Below, one piece after another: positions 43,248 to 53,326 of a stretch of 64,000 nucleotides of DNA. The notes beneath the pieces were generated by a model. It was given only the letters and a program-made list of their open reading frames with translations, was not told the DNA's origin and did not search any database. The translations under genes and the position numbers were made by a program. The DNA is from Mycobacterium sp. 852013-50091_SCH5140682 (lineage in GTDB: Bacteria > Actinomycetota > Actinomycetes > Mycobacteriales > Mycobacteriaceae): positions 86,936 through 150,935 of the forward strand of contig NZ_LZTB01000004.1 in assembly GCF_001665685.1 (NCBI RefSeq), in the 5' to 3' direction. Every line of letters begins with the position of its first letter. Position 1 is the stretch's first letter.

Positions 43248-44335
43248 CCGCGCAGCAGGGGCAGCAACCGACTGCCCTGACGCTCGATCTCACGCAGATA
43301 CGGTGTGTCGGACAGCACGAAGTGGGTGATGCCCAACTTCTGATACTTGCGCAGCGTGCTCGCGACATCCTCAGCCGACCCGACTATCCAGGTGGTGGCC
43401 GCACCGCCTGCCCCGTACTTGCCTGGTGTTGTGTACAGGTTGTCGTCGAGCACCTCGCCACGCTCCGCGAGATCGAGCAATCGCTGCTGGCCGACCGCGG
43501 TGCGCCGGTGCGGGTTGTAGGACGGATTCGCCTGCGCAGGATCGCCTTCGGCACCGGCATACCGCGCCGCCATCTGCGCGACCTTTTCCTCCGCTTCAGC
43601 CCAGGCCTGATCGGTCGTGTCGCGCACGAATGTCGTTACACGCAACCCGAATTCGAGTGGTGGGTGTTCACGTCCGATCACCTGGCTCAGCGTCCGGAGT
43701 CTGTCGATGCGCTCGGCTACGCCGTCGAGGGGCTCGCCCCAGAACAGCTGGACATCCGCTTCGGCTGCGGCAACCCGCTCGGCGGCTTCGGAGGCTCCGC
43801 CGAAGTACAGCAATGGATGTCGACGCTTCCCGCGAACCTGGATGCGCGGCACCACGGTCGAGTCTTGCACGGAGAAATGGGCACCGCGATACGTGACGTT
43901 CTCCTGCGTCCAGAGAGCACGTATCAGTTGCATGAACTCGCGCGTGCGTTCGTAACGGTCGGCCTGCTCGCTCTCGGCGTCACCGTACGCACCGAGATTA
44001 TCCTTGCCCGACACGATGTTCACCCGCACCCGACCTCGGGTCAGATGGTCCAGTGTCGCTGCGGCCGAGGCGAACTGTGCAGGCCGCCAGTACCCCGGGC
44101 GCACCGCGATGAGCGGCTCGAACGTGGTGGTCCGCGCAGCCAGCGCCGCCGCCACACTGAACGTGTCCGGGCGACCCCATCCCGTTCCGATGAGCGCCCC
44201 GGTCCATCCCGACTTCTCCAGCGCCAGAGCTTGGTCGGTCAGGGTGTCGAGGCTGTTATGGTCCGCCGTGACGTCGTCGCCGCGGTGGCCAGGTTGAACC
44301 TCATTGGGGATGTACCAGAGGAATTCGGAACTCAT
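43244..44335 (-). CDS. LLM flavin monooxygenase, alkanesulfonate monooxygenase (SsuD)-like
   Basis: 363 residues. SsuD-type features: FLWYIPN at the N-terminus, ALAARTTTFEPLIAVRPG, RGRVRVNIVSGKD, and RYERTREFMQLIRALW. These enzymes use FMNH2 from a separate reductase to cleave a C-S bond and release sulfite and an aldehyde. It overlaps the stop of the dehydrogenase-like gene and the start of the MFS gene. Confidence 0.9.
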   Translation of the reverse strand: MSSEFLWYIPNEVQPGHRGDDVTADHNSLDTLTDQALALEKSGWTGALIGTGWGRPDTFSVAAALAARTTTFEPLIAVRPGYWRPAQFASAAATLDHLTRGRVRVNIVSGKDNLGAYGDAESEQADRYERTREFMQLIRALWTQENVTYRGAHFSVQDSTVVPRIQVRGKRRHPLLYFGGASEAAERVAAAEADVQLFWGEPLDGVAERIDRLRTLSQVIGREHPPLEFGLRVTTFVRDTTDQAWAEAEEKVAQMAARYAGAEGDPAQANPSYNPHRRTAVGQQRLLDLAERGEVLDDNLYTTPGKYGAGGAATTWIVGSAEDVASTLRKYQKLGITHFVLSDTPYLREIERQGSRLLPLLRG

Positions 44336-45453
44336 TGATTCTCTTGCGGTGTCAGATGTTCGAGTTGCGCGGTCCGCACGGCTGCGCTCTGGCCCTGGAC
44401 CAGGAGAAACAGCGCCGACCTGGCGTGTAGCTGGGCTGTGTCGTCCAAGCGGATACCCCGCCCGGACCGTGCCACCACCAGTGCGCGGGTCAGTGTGGCC
44501 AGTGCATCGCCGATGGCGACCTTGGCCGCGAGCCGTTCGTCCACCCGATGTCTGCCGTCATCGCGGGCGAGCACCTCGTCGGCCAGCGCATAAGACTGCT
44601 GGCGGATCGCGTCGATGCGAGGCCGCCAGCCGGCCGAGACCGCCCGCGCCTGGGCATCGGGTTCTGTGTCCAACTCGTCGAGCACCGCGTACGCCAACCC
44701 GAAATGGTGCGATTGCGCGTCGCTTGACATGCCGAGATCCTGTCGGCGCCAGTGGGCCACGGATTCCGTCGAGATCACGTCCCGGTCCGGGACGCGGACG
44801 TCGTTGAGGGTGACGCGTTGCGTCCTGCTGCCGCCTACGGCGCTCAGGTCGAGTTCAGCGGCCACCGTGTCTCCCGATACCGGAATCAGTGCGGTGACCA
44901 CGGTTTCGGTCAACGGTTCGACCCCTGCGACCGCAAGAGCCTGGTTCAGGCCCCAACCGGTCACCCAAGAGATGGTGCCGGAGAACACCCATTCATTTGT
45001 GCGCCGCTCGACTGCCACGTAATGGTCGGGATATCGGCGGACATCACTGAGCCCCGCCCCCACGAGCAGCCTGCCGTGGACGACGTCGCGAGCCCGGTCG
45101 GACAACGTCGTGCCGTCCGCGTGCTGCTTGGCCAGTGGCTGCACCAGCGGCGCGTGCTGGACCCACAGCAACCAGGTGTTCAGGCACGCCCCGGCAAGGA
45201 TCTCTCGGATACGGCGATCCGATGCGAGATCTACTGCCGCACCTCCGAATTCCTCCGGGGCAAGGTGATTGAGCAAACCCAGCTCCGCCAGTTCAGCGAC
45301 TCGCTTCGGCGCGATGCCATGGCGGTCGGTCTGCAGCGCAGACGGCCGCAACACTTCGTCGGCGTAGCGTTGCACTACACCGACCAGAGGGTGCAGGCCG
45401 ACATCCGACGCCGTGGCGGCCGACGCCGGCTCGGCCACTCGCGTCATCCCCAT
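44332..45453 (-). CDS. Acyl-CoA dehydrogenase-like flavoprotein (DszC/SfnB-type monooxygenase)
   Basis: 373 residues with the acyl-CoA dehydrogenase fold (helical N-domain ELGLLNHLAPEEFGG, beta middle WVFSGTISWVTG, helical C-domain). It lacks an obvious catalytic Glu context for acyl-CoA, which suits the DszC/SfnB group of FMNH2-dependent oxygenases acting on S- or N-compounds. First gene of the leftward unit; ATG at 45453 (a second ATG at 45447) without a clear ribosome site. Confidence 0.82.
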   Translation of the reverse strand: MGMTRVAEPASAATASDVGLHPLVGVVQRYADEVLRPSALQTDRHGIAPKRVAELAELGLLNHLAPEEFGGAAVDLASDRRIREILAGACLNTWLLWVQHAPLVQPLAKQHADGTTLSDRARDVVHGRLLVGAGLSDVRRYPDHYVAVERRTNEWVFSGTISWVTGWGLNQALAVAGVEPLTETVVTALIPVSGDTVAAELDLSAVGGSRTQRVTLNDVRVPDRDVISTESVAHWRRQDLGMSSDAQSHHFGLAYAVLDELDTEPDAQARAVSAGWRPRIDAIRQQSYALADEVLARDDGRHRVDERLAAKVAIGDALATLTRALVVARSGRGIRLDDTAQLHARSALFLLVQGQSAAVRTAQLEHLTPQENQ

Positions 45454-45472
45454 GTGACCGAACGCTACTGCG

Positions 45473-45489
45473 GACCAACATTATTGGTC
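45473..45489. promoter_or_regulatory. GACCAA-N5-TTGGTC dyad in the divergent promoter
   Basis: Perfect 6-bp inverted repeat (45473-45478 / 45484-45489) around CATTA, 20 bases before the ACAD-like start and about 180 before the ABC binding-protein gene. Its place between the two arms of the cluster suggests a shared regulator, encoded elsewhere. Confidence 0.5.
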
Positions 45490-45669
45490 ACGCCTTGAAG
45501 TCACCGTGAACAGAACGTCTTGCGATCACAGTGAGACAAATAGCTGACGGGATCGGCCGGCCGGCTATTGACTGGAGGTCACTATCACTGCGCTGCGACG
45601 CTGCCGGCCGTGTGTCGCCGACGGCGCTATTGCCGGCCGCTCGGCCACACCTCTGTGAAAGGTTCTACA

Positions 45670-47304
45670 GGCTTGCACCACAACAGAATCCTTCGGGTTT
45701 CCACACTGGTTGTCACGGCAGCAGTCGCTGCGACCGTCGCGGCCTGCGGTGGCGGCGGCCAGTCTTCCGACGCCGGTGGTTCCCCCGTATCGGGCGGCAC
45801 CCTCACCTTCTACGATCCGGTCGAATACCAGGCGTGGGCGCCGACGAACTCGCTGTGGTCCAACAGCCAGGTCGCCGACAACGTCGCCGAACGCCTCATC
45901 TGGCAGGATCCGCAGTCCGGCGACTACAAGCCCTGGCTCGCACAGTCCTGGCAGATCAGCGACGACCATCTGACCTACACCTTCAAGCTCAAGCCAGGGA
46001 TCACCTTCAGCGACGGCACACCACTGGACGCCGATGTGGTGAAGCTGAACTTCGACCAGCACGGCCGGGGCGACAGCAAGCTCGGAATCCCCGCGGACCC
46101 ATTCTGGACCGACTACGCCGGCACCGACGTCGTCGACGCCGACACCGTTGTTGTGCGGCTGTCCAAGCCCAATGCCGGTTTCATCCAGATCCTTTCGAAC
46201 TACCGCGCGAGTTCCATCTTGGGCAAGTCTCTGGTCGAGCGGGACCTCAACGGCCAAGGCGATCTGCGCAACTGGGTGGGGACCGGACCGTTCGTCGTCG
46301 AGTCGGTGACCGGCACCAACGGTGTGACGCTCAAGCGTCGCGACGACTACAACTGGCCGCCCGAGGGTTCCGCCCACAGCGGCAAGGCATACCTCGACCG
46401 GGTGATCTTCAAGACGGTGCCCGAGACCGGAACACGTATCGGCGCACTGCAATCCGGCGAGGCGCAGATCGCCCGCAACATCGCCCCTTACGACGAACAG
46501 ACCGTGACCGATGGCGGCGGCAAGCTGGTGGCCATCCCCGTAAAGGGCGAGACCAACGATCTGACTGTCCAGCTGAAGAACCCCGACTCGCCCGTGCAGG
46601 ATCCGCGGGTGCGCCTGGCATTGCAGGCCGCCACCGACCGGGCAGCCATCAACAAGGCGGTGCTGTCGCCGAACTATCCGATTCCGTCGAGTGCACTCGT
46701 CGCGGGCACGCCACTTCGCGGTGACGCGACCAAGTACCTGGGCTACGACCTCGACAAGGCAAACAAGCTACTCGACGAGGCCGGCTGGGTGCCGGGGCCG
46801 GACGGAACCCGGGCCAAGGATGGCAAGCGGCTGAGTTTCCACCTGCGGGTCGCTCCGTATTACCAAGTGTCGCAGTCGGTTCTGGAGGTCATCCAGTCAC
46901 AGTGGCGCAAGGTCGGCGTTGAGGTGAAGATCACCAACCCGTCACTTACCGAATATGAATCGCAGGAAGCCACCGCGCCGGACTGGGACTTCGACCAGGG
47001 CCAGACCTCCACCGACGAACCGAGCGTGCTGCGCACCGCCTACGGGACCGACCGCCAGCACGTCACCAACAACTACGTGCCCGATGCGACGCTGGACGGG
47101 CTCCTCGCCGCACAGTCCGCCGAGTTCGACCCCGGCAAGCGCAAAGTCGCGATCCAGGCGATCGAAGATCGCATCTTCGGTCAGGGCTACTCCATTCCGC
47201 TCTATGACGAAACACAGGTGTTCGGCCTCGCCCCCGCAGTCCACGGCTTCACGACCGAGTCGACCGGACGGGCCTGGCTGTATGACACCTGGTTGGCCAA
47301 ATAG
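45670..47304 (+). CDS. ABC transporter substrate-binding lipoprotein (family 5, oligopeptide type)
   Basis: 544 residues. Lipoprotein signal ILRVSTLVVTAAVAATVAAC with mature CGGGGQSS. The body is a family 5 extracytoplasmic binding protein (GGTLTFYDPVEYQ, LIWQDPQSGDYKPWLAQSW, TFKLKPGITFSDGTPLDADV). A TTG at 45670 with AAAGG seven bases before fits the signal peptide; the frame is open back to 45568. It delivers a small peptide, glutathione-like or other organic ligand to the permeases that follow. Confidence 0.9.
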   Translation, partial: GLHHNRILRVSTLVVTAAVAATVAACGGGGQSSDAGGSPVSGGTLTFYDPVEYQAWAPTNSLWSNSQVADNVAERLIWQDPQSGDYKPWLAQSWQISDDHLTYTFKLKPGITFSDGTPLDADVVKLNFDQHGRGDSKLGIPADPFWTDYAGTDVVDADTVVVRLSKPNAGFIQILSNYRASSILGKSLVERDLNGQGDLRNWVGTGPFVVESVTGTNGVTLKRRDDYNWPPEGSAHSGKAYLDRVIFKTVPETGTRIGALQSGEAQIARNIAPYDEQTVTDGGGKLVAIPVKGETNDLTVQLKNPDSPVQDPRVRLALQAATDRAAINKAVLSPNYPIPSSALVAGTPLRGDATKYLGYDLDKANKLLDEAGWVPGPDGTRAKDGKRLSFHLRVAPYYQVSQSVLEVIQSQWRKVGVEVKITNPSLTEYESQEATAPDWDFDQGQTSTDEPSVLRTAYGTDRQHVTNNYVPDATLDGLLAAQSAEFDPGKRKVAIQAIEDRIFGQGYSIPLYDETQVFGLAPAVHGFTTESTGRAWLYDTWLAK

Positions 47305-47317
47305 GAGGTGACACCAC

Positions 47318-48337
47318 GTGCGTCGCTACGCCCTCAACCGGCTTGGACAGGCCGTCCTGGTCCTCTGGGCCGCATACACCCTGTCTTTCATCCTGCTCAG
47401 TGCGCTGCCCGGCGACGCGGTGCGCAACCGAATCGCCAATCCTGACGCGCAGATCACGCCGGAAGCAGCGCAGGTTCTGCTCAGCTACTACGGGCTGAAC
47501 CGGCCGTTGTGGGAGCAGTACCTCGGGGCGCTCACCCACCTGTTGCGCGGCGACCTCGGCTTCTCCCTCACCAACGGGCAGACCGTCACAGCCCTGCTGT
47601 CGGTGGCATTGCCGAACACGCTGAGGCTGGCAGGCCTGGCCTTGTTCATCGCGGTGGCACTGGCAGCTGCCATCGCGGTGCTCAGCAATTACGCGCCCCG
47701 TGCCTGGGCCCGCTCGTTGACCGGGACGCTGCCTGCGCTGTTCGCCTCGGTGCCTACCTTCGTGGTCGGAATACTCGCGCTGCAGTTCTTCTCGTTCGGC
47801 CTACATCTCATCCCGGCGTCGGACGACGGGTCGTTCACCGCGCTGATCGGGCCCGCGGTGACGCTGGGGATCCTCATCACCGCTCCGTTGGCGCAGGTGT
47901 TCATCACCTCGATCGGCAAGACCCGAACGCAGGCGTTCGTGCACGTGCTGTCCGCCCGCGGCGCCGATGAGCGCTACATCTTCACCAAAGGCGTTCTGCG
48001 GAATTCGTCGCTCCCGGTACTCACGTTGCTGGGACTCGCGTGCGGGGAGCTCGTGGCCGGGGCAGTGGTGACCGAAGCGGTCTTCGCACGCTCCGGGGTG
48101 GGCCAGCTGACCGTCGCCGCGGTCAGCACGCAGGATCTGCCGGTGCTGCAGGGGGTCGTGCTGGTGGCCACGTTGACCTACGTATTGGTCAATCTGGCAG
48201 TCGATCTCGCGTACCCCTTCCTCGACCCGCGCATCCTCGCCTCCCGCAACGGTGCACGCGACACTCGCGCAGCCCGCCGCGGGCCGGCCGCGGCGGCCCT
48301 ACGGCGACCGGTTCCCGCCGAGGCGGTGATCCCGTGA
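47318..48337 (+). CDS. ABC transporter permease (DppB-like)
   Basis: 339 residues, six helices, N-terminal RRYALNRLGQAVLVLWAAYTL and the EAA-type loop LSARGADERYIFTKGVLRNS. GTG start with AGGAGGTGA. Second gene of the importer operon. Confidence 0.93.
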   Translation: MRRYALNRLGQAVLVLWAAYTLSFILLSALPGDAVRNRIANPDAQITPEAAQVLLSYYGLNRPLWEQYLGALTHLLRGDLGFSLTNGQTVTALLSVALPNTLRLAGLALFIAVALAAAIAVLSNYAPRAWARSLTGTLPALFASVPTFVVGILALQFFSFGLHLIPASDDGSFTALIGPAVTLGILITAPLAQVFITSIGKTRTQAFVHVLSARGADERYIFTKGVLRNSSLPVLTLLGLACGELVAGAVVTEAVFARSGVGQLTVAAVSTQDLPVLQGVVLVATLTYVLVNLAVDLAYPFLDPRILASRNGARDTRAARRGPAAAALRRPVPAEAVIP

Positions 48338-49224
48338 CGCTCTCCATGCAAAAGCCGACAAACGACGAAAAGACCAGCACAGCAACAAATCAGACCTCGC
48401 TGCGGCGCAGGCTGAGCGGACGATGGGGCCTGCTTCCCGCGCTCGCCGTGTTCACGCTCGCGGTGCTGTGGGCAGTCGTCCCCAGTGCATTCACCCACTA
48501 CGACCCGATCGCGGTGGACAACACGATCCGATTGCTGCCGCCGTCGGCTCAGCATTGGTTCGGTACCGACCTACTGGGCCGGGACCTCTACGCGCGTATC
48601 GTCTACGGCGCCAGAGCCTCGCTGCTGGGCGCCAGCACGGCGGTTGCGATCGCAGCCGTTCTCGGCTCGGCGCTGGGCGCGACTGCCGGCTGGTTCGGCG
48701 GCCGTATCGACGCTGCGTTGATGCGGCTGATCGACGTGGTCCTGTCCATCCCCGGCTTTCTGTTCGCCATCACCATCGTCGTGCTCTATACCGCGCAGAC
48801 GGGCTCTACCGGACTGCTGCCGGCAGCCATCGCGGTGGGACTCACGTCCTCGGCAACCTTCGCCCGGTTGATCCGGTCGGAAGTTCTGCGTGTCAGGGAG
48901 AGCAACTACGTGGACGCCGCGATCACCAGCGGTGCAACCACCTGGGCCATCCTGGTCCGCCACGTCATCCCCAATTCTCTGGCGCCCAGCGTGGCGCTGA
49001 TCGCCGTACAACTCGGTATCGCGATCATCTGGATCGCCTCACTGAGCTTCCTCGGGCTGGGCGCTCAACCGCCCCAACCGGAATGGGGACTGCTGGTGGC
49101 CGACGGCCGCAAGTACATCGCCACCCGAGGCTGGCTGACCCTGTTCCCGGCGCTGACCATCGTGGCAGTTGTGTTGTCCATCAACCATATTTCACGACAT
49201 CTGACCGAGAGGCGCGCATCATGA
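48334..49224 (+). CDS. ABC transporter permease (DppC-like)
   Basis: 296 residues. Typical DppC features: FGTDLLGRDLYARIVYGARASL near residue 70, EAA loop YVDAAITSGATTWAILVRHV, and LSFLGLGAQPPQPEWG near the end. GTG start overlaps the previous stop (GTGA), and its own stop overlaps the ATPase start (ATGA). Confidence 0.93.
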   Translation: MTLSMQKPTNDEKTSTATNQTSLRRRLSGRWGLLPALAVFTLAVLWAVVPSAFTHYDPIAVDNTIRLLPPSAQHWFGTDLLGRDLYARIVYGARASLLGASTAVAIAAVLGSALGATAGWFGGRIDAALMRLIDVVLSIPGFLFAITIVVLYTAQTGSTGLLPAAIAVGLTSSATFARLIRSEVLRVRESNYVDAAITSGATTWAILVRHVIPNSLAPSVALIAVQLGIAIIWIASLSFLGLGAQPPQPEWGLLVADGRKYIATRGWLTLFPALTIVAVVLSINHISRHLTERRAS

Positions 49225-50837
49225 GCGAACGACCGGTGCTGTCGGTGCAAGGCCTGTCTGTCGGATATTCGACGGGTCATCGGATCGACCAGGTGCTGCA
49301 CGACGTCAGCTTCGACCTCGGCGCCGGCGAAGTCCTTGCCCTGGTGGGTGAATCGGGTTCGGGCAAGACCACCACCGGCCAGGCCATCCTTGGCTTGCTG
49401 CCACACAACGGTCACGTGCTCGCCGGGTCCATCACCTTCGAGGGACGCGACCTGACGGCGCTGAATCCAAAGCAGTGGCGCGACATCAGGGGCAGGGCGA
49501 TCGGTCTGATCCCCCAGGATCCGACCGTCTCGCTGGACCCCGTGCGACGCGTTGGCGATCAGGTCGCCGATGTCCTGCGGTTGCACACCGACCTGACTGC
49601 CGAGGCACGCCGCGATCGCGTACTGGAGCTGTTCGACCTCGTGGGCTTCACCGATGTCGAGCGGCGATACCGCCAGTACCCGCACGAACTGTCGGGCGGC
49701 ATGCGGCAGCGGGTGCTGGTGGCCGCCGCCGTGGCGGGCGATCCAGGTGTCATCATCGCCGACGAGCCGACCTCCGGGCTCGACGCCACCGTGCAGAAGC
49801 AAGTGCTCGACCTGATCGACGGACTGCGCACCAAGTTGTCCACCAGCATCGTGCTGATCACCCACAACCTCGGCGTCGCAGCCGACCGTTCCCACCTGCT
49901 CGGCGTCATGCAGCAGGGGCGCCTCGTCGAGTTCGGGCCCACCGCTGAGGTTCTCGCCAATCCGCGGCACTCCTACACTCAACGGCTGCTCAACACCGTG
50001 CCTCAACGCTTGACGCTGCGGGACCGAGCCGCCGCAGCAGCACCGCCCGCCGACGACGTCATCGAGGTCGCCGGTCTGCGCAAGGTCTACGGCGCGGTGC
50101 CCGCCGTCGACGGCATCTCCTTCCGCGTGGCCCGCGGACGGACCTTCTCCATCGTCGGTGAATCGGGCAGCGGAAAATCCACCACGGCTCGCATCCTCAC
50201 CGGCCTCACCACGGCCACCGATGGGCGGGCATCCCTCCTCGGAACCGATGTGACCGCCTTGAGCCGCAAAGACTTCCGTCCGCTGCGTCGCGATGTGCAG
50301 ATCGTCTACCAGAACCCATACTCGTCGTTCGATCCCCGGCTCGATGTCTTCGACGTGGTGGAGGAACCCCTGCGTTCTTTCCAGCGCCGTAGCCGAGGAC
50401 ACCGGAAGAACAACGCCGACCGGGTCGCGGCGGCGCTCGAATCAGCCTCCCTGCCGGCAGACTTCGCACGAAAGCACCCCCGAGAACTGTCCGGAGGTCA
50501 GCGGCAACGGGTCGCCATCGCCCGCGCGTTGGTTGTGGAGCCGCAGATCGTCGTGCTCGACGAACCTATCTCGGCCCTCGACGTCTCGGTGGCCGCACAG
50601 ATCCTCGAACTGCTGCAACGTCTCCAAGAGGAGCGCAACCTGACCTACTTGTTCATCTCCCACGACCTGGCAGTCGTGCGTGCGATCTCCGACCACGTCG
50701 CCGTCATGCAGCAGGGGCGCATCGTCGAACAAGGTTCTCCCGATGACGTATTCACCGCACCGAAAGAGGAATACACCCGCAGACTGCTCAGCGCTGTCGC
50801 CGGGCGTGACCTTGCATCATCCCGGGACGCCGCATGA
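49221..50837 (+). CDS. Fused double ABC ATPase (DppD-DppF)
   Basis: 538 residues with two complete ATPase domains. First: Walker A GESGSGKTT, signature LSGGMRQRV, Walker B IIADEPTSGLD. Second (from about 275): GESGSGKST, LSGGQRQRV, VVLDEPISALD. Oligopeptide importers use two different ATPases; here both sit on one chain. ATGA overlaps join it to the permease before it and the monooxygenase after it, so transport and catabolism are co-expressed. Confidence 0.94.
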   Translation: MSERPVLSVQGLSVGYSTGHRIDQVLHDVSFDLGAGEVLALVGESGSGKTTTGQAILGLLPHNGHVLAGSITFEGRDLTALNPKQWRDIRGRAIGLIPQDPTVSLDPVRRVGDQVADVLRLHTDLTAEARRDRVLELFDLVGFTDVERRYRQYPHELSGGMRQRVLVAAAVAGDPGVIIADEPTSGLDATVQKQVLDLIDGLRTKLSTSIVLITHNLGVAADRSHLLGVMQQGRLVEFGPTAEVLANPRHSYTQRLLNTVPQRLTLRDRAAAAAPPADDVIEVAGLRKVYGAVPAVDGISFRVARGRTFSIVGESGSGKSTTARILTGLTTATDGRASLLGTDVTALSRKDFRPLRRDVQIVYQNPYSSFDPRLDVFDVVEEPLRSFQRRSRGHRKNNADRVAAALESASLPADFARKHPRELSGGQRQRVAIARALVVEPQIVVLDEPISALDVSVAAQILELLQRLQEERNLTYLFISHDLAVVRAISDHVAVMQQGRIVEQGSPDDVFTAPKEEYTRRLLSAVAGRDLASSRDAA

Positions 50838-52075
50838 CCGACACGCAGCCACGGACCCTTCAGGAGGCGCTGCCGCGGATACGCACCGTGCTGCACGCGG
50901 CCGCCAAAGGATCTGCGGAACGGGATCTGACGCACGAACACCCCTACGAGCTCGTCCAGCAGCTGGCCGACGCCGGGTTCGGTCGGTTGCGGATCACACA
51001 GGAATACGGCGGCTTCGACGTCGATCTGCCAACGCTGTTCGCGCTGCTCGCAGAGGCCGGCCAGGCCGATTCCAATCTGCCTCAGATCTGGCGCGGGCAC
51101 TTCACCACCACCGAGATCCTGCGCCGGGAAACGGATGCCGAGGTTCGACGGCACTGGTCCAAAGCCGTCGCAGCAGGCATGGTGTTCGGCAACGCACAGT
51201 CCGAACCAGCGGCCCTTGTCCGCGGTGCCGATGATCCTTCCGACTGGGGCGCCCTGACCACGCATATCCGCCGCGACCCCGATGGCCGCCGCGTGGTCTC
51301 AGGCACCAAGTTCTACTCGACTGGAGCACGCTTCGCCGACTACATCCGCACCGCCGCACTCGACGAGGATGGCAACCGTGCCTTCGCCGTGCTGTCGGCG
51401 AACCACACCGGCGTCACCCACATCGACGACTGGGACGGTGTCGGTCAGCGCCAAACAGGCAGCGGTACCACCATCTTCGACGATGTCCCGGTGGAGCCAC
51501 ACGGCGATATCGGGCGCCACGTCAGCACGCTGCGCGGGCTGGATTCCTTCGTCCAGATCGTGCATCTGGCCAACCTGGCCGGCATCGCACGCAGCATCGT
51601 CGCAGAGACCGTGGACATCGTGCGGGCCCGCACCCGCACCGGTCAGCACGCCCTGACCCAGGACGCCGCCTCCGATCCGGAGGTCCTTGCCGTGGTCGGC
51701 ACGCTGTACGCCCGCCAACTCACCGCCGAGACGTTACTGCGGCACGCCGCCGAAAGACTCGAGCTCGCTCATCGCAGCGGCCGCGAAACCGACTACGCCG
51801 AGGCCTATGTCGAGACGTCGGCAGCGCAACTCGGGGTCGTCGAAGCGGTGCTGGACGCTGCAACCATCGCCTTCAATGCCGGCGGATCCTCGACAGTACG
51901 CAACCGTGTGCACCTGGATCGGCATTGGCGCAATGCCCGCACCCTGGCGTCGCACAACCCGATCATCTACAAGCCCCGCGTGATCGGCGACTTCCTGGTC
52001 AACGACAGCAAACCGGTCTCCGGCTATTACCGGGACAGGACGAAAGCCCACTCCGACGAAGAGTCCGCCCTATGA
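50834..52075 (+). CDS. DszC/SfnB-like acyl-CoA dehydrogenase-type monooxygenase
   Basis: 413 residues. ACAD fold with ITQEYGGFDVDLPTL, GNAQSEPAA, VVSGTKFYSTGARFADYI and the C-terminal RVHLDRHWRNARTLASHNP, a motif shared with DszC/SfnB enzymes that oxidise sulfides or sulfoxides with FMNH2 and O2. Coupled to the ATPase upstream and the LLM gene downstream by ATGA overlaps. Confidence 0.88.
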   Translation: MTDTQPRTLQEALPRIRTVLHAAAKGSAERDLTHEHPYELVQQLADAGFGRLRITQEYGGFDVDLPTLFALLAEAGQADSNLPQIWRGHFTTTEILRRETDAEVRRHWSKAVAAGMVFGNAQSEPAALVRGADDPSDWGALTTHIRRDPDGRRVVSGTKFYSTGARFADYIRTAALDEDGNRAFAVLSANHTGVTHIDDWDGVGQRQTGSGTTIFDDVPVEPHGDIGRHVSTLRGLDSFVQIVHLANLAGIARSIVAETVDIVRARTRTGQHALTQDAASDPEVLAVVGTLYARQLTAETLLRHAAERLELAHRSGRETDYAEAYVETSAAQLGVVEAVLDAATIAFNAGGSSTVRNRVHLDRHWRNARTLASHNPIIYKPRVIGDFLVNDSKPVSGYYRDRTKAHSDEESAL

Positions 52076-53292
52076 CCGCAGGCCTGCATCTCAACGTCAA
52101 CATCCTCAACGCCGGCGTGTTCGGCGGTTCCTGGCGGTTCCCCGGAACCGACCCGCTGGGTAGCTATACCATCGAGCACTACACCTCGATCGCGGCGAAA
52201 GCCGAAGCGGCCAAACTAGATGCGGTGTTTCTCGCCGACACTCCTGCGCTCGAGCCGACCATCCGTCATCGCCCCGGCAACAACCTCGAGCCGTCCACGG
52301 TGCTGGCCCGTATCGCCGCCCGCACCGAGCGGATCGGCCTGATCGGCACGCTGTCTTCGTCGTACAACGACCCCGGCGAACTCGCCCGCCGACTCGGCGA
52401 TCTCGACCATCTGTCCGGTGGCCGATTCGGATGGAACGTGGTGACCACGGCAGGGCCGGGCGCTGCAGCCAACTTCGGCCGCGTCGGCGAACCGGACCAC
52501 GGCCTGCGCTACCGCAGAGCCGAGACCTTCGTCAGCCAGGTGGTGGCATCCTGGGATGCCCGCACACGGTTGGTCTCACCACAGGGCAGGCCGGTCGTCG
52601 TACAAGCCGGTGGATCCAGCGACGGCAAGCGGCTGGCTGCGAAGGTGGGCGAGGTCATCTTCTCGGCCGAGCAGGACATCACCACGGCGCGAGCCTTCCG
52701 TACCGAATTGCGCGACACGGCACAACAGTTCGGCCGCAATCCCGACGAGATCGTGGTACTGCCCGGCCTGTCGACGGTGCTGGGCAGCACAGAACGCGAA
52801 GCTCAGCAGCGCCGGGAATTGCTCGACACGCTACTTCCCGACGCCTATGCCAAGGCACGGCTCGGCGGACAACTCGGATTCCCGTTGGACGGTCTCGCCG
52901 ACGACGAGCCGATCCCCGCCGAACTTCTCCGCGACCCCGATGAGGCCGGTGGCTCGCAGACTTTCTATCGCGTTGTGCGCGGCATCATCGACCGAGAGCA
53001 GCCGACCCTGCGCCAACTGTTGACCACGCTCTCCGGCGGCGGAGGTCACCGCATCGTGGTGGGCACACCCGAACAGGTCGCCGACGACATCGAACGGTGG
53101 TATCGATACGGTGCAGCAGACGGTTTCAACGTCATGCCCGACGTACTGCCTTCGGGTTTCGACGATTTCGTCGATCACCTCGTACCGGAGCTGCAACGGC
53201 GCGGGTTGTTCCGCACCGAGTACACGGACAGCACGCTACGCGGGCATCTGGGCTTGCGCGTGCCCGCGGTACCGCTGGCCGGCACCGGATGA
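52072..53292 (+). CDS. NtaA/SnaA/DszA-type LLM flavin monooxygenase
   Basis: 406 residues. Starts LHLNVNILNAGVFGGSWRFPG; has LEPSTVLARIAARTERIGL, LSGGRFGWNVVT and GRPVVVQAGGSSDGKRLAAKV, all typical of the nitrilotriacetate/dibenzothiophene-sulfone monooxygenase family. Probably works in sequence with the DszC-like enzyme before it: S-oxidation, then C-S or C-N cleavage. Confidence 0.9.
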   Translation: MTAGLHLNVNILNAGVFGGSWRFPGTDPLGSYTIEHYTSIAAKAEAAKLDAVFLADTPALEPTIRHRPGNNLEPSTVLARIAARTERIGLIGTLSSSYNDPGELARRLGDLDHLSGGRFGWNVVTTAGPGAAANFGRVGEPDHGLRYRRAETFVSQVVASWDARTRLVSPQGRPVVVQAGGSSDGKRLAAKVGEVIFSAEQDITTARAFRTELRDTAQQFGRNPDEIVVLPGLSTVLGSTEREAQQRRELLDTLLPDAYAKARLGGQLGFPLDGLADDEPIPAELLRDPDEAGGSQTFYRVVRGIIDREQPTLRQLLTTLSGGGGHRIVVGTPEQVADDIERWYRYGAADGFNVMPDVLPSGFDDFVDHLVPELQRRGLFRTEYTDSTLRGHLGLRVPAVPLAGTG

Positions 53293-53326
53293 ATCAGTGA
53301 CTCATCCTTCCAAGGAGAAACCGAGA

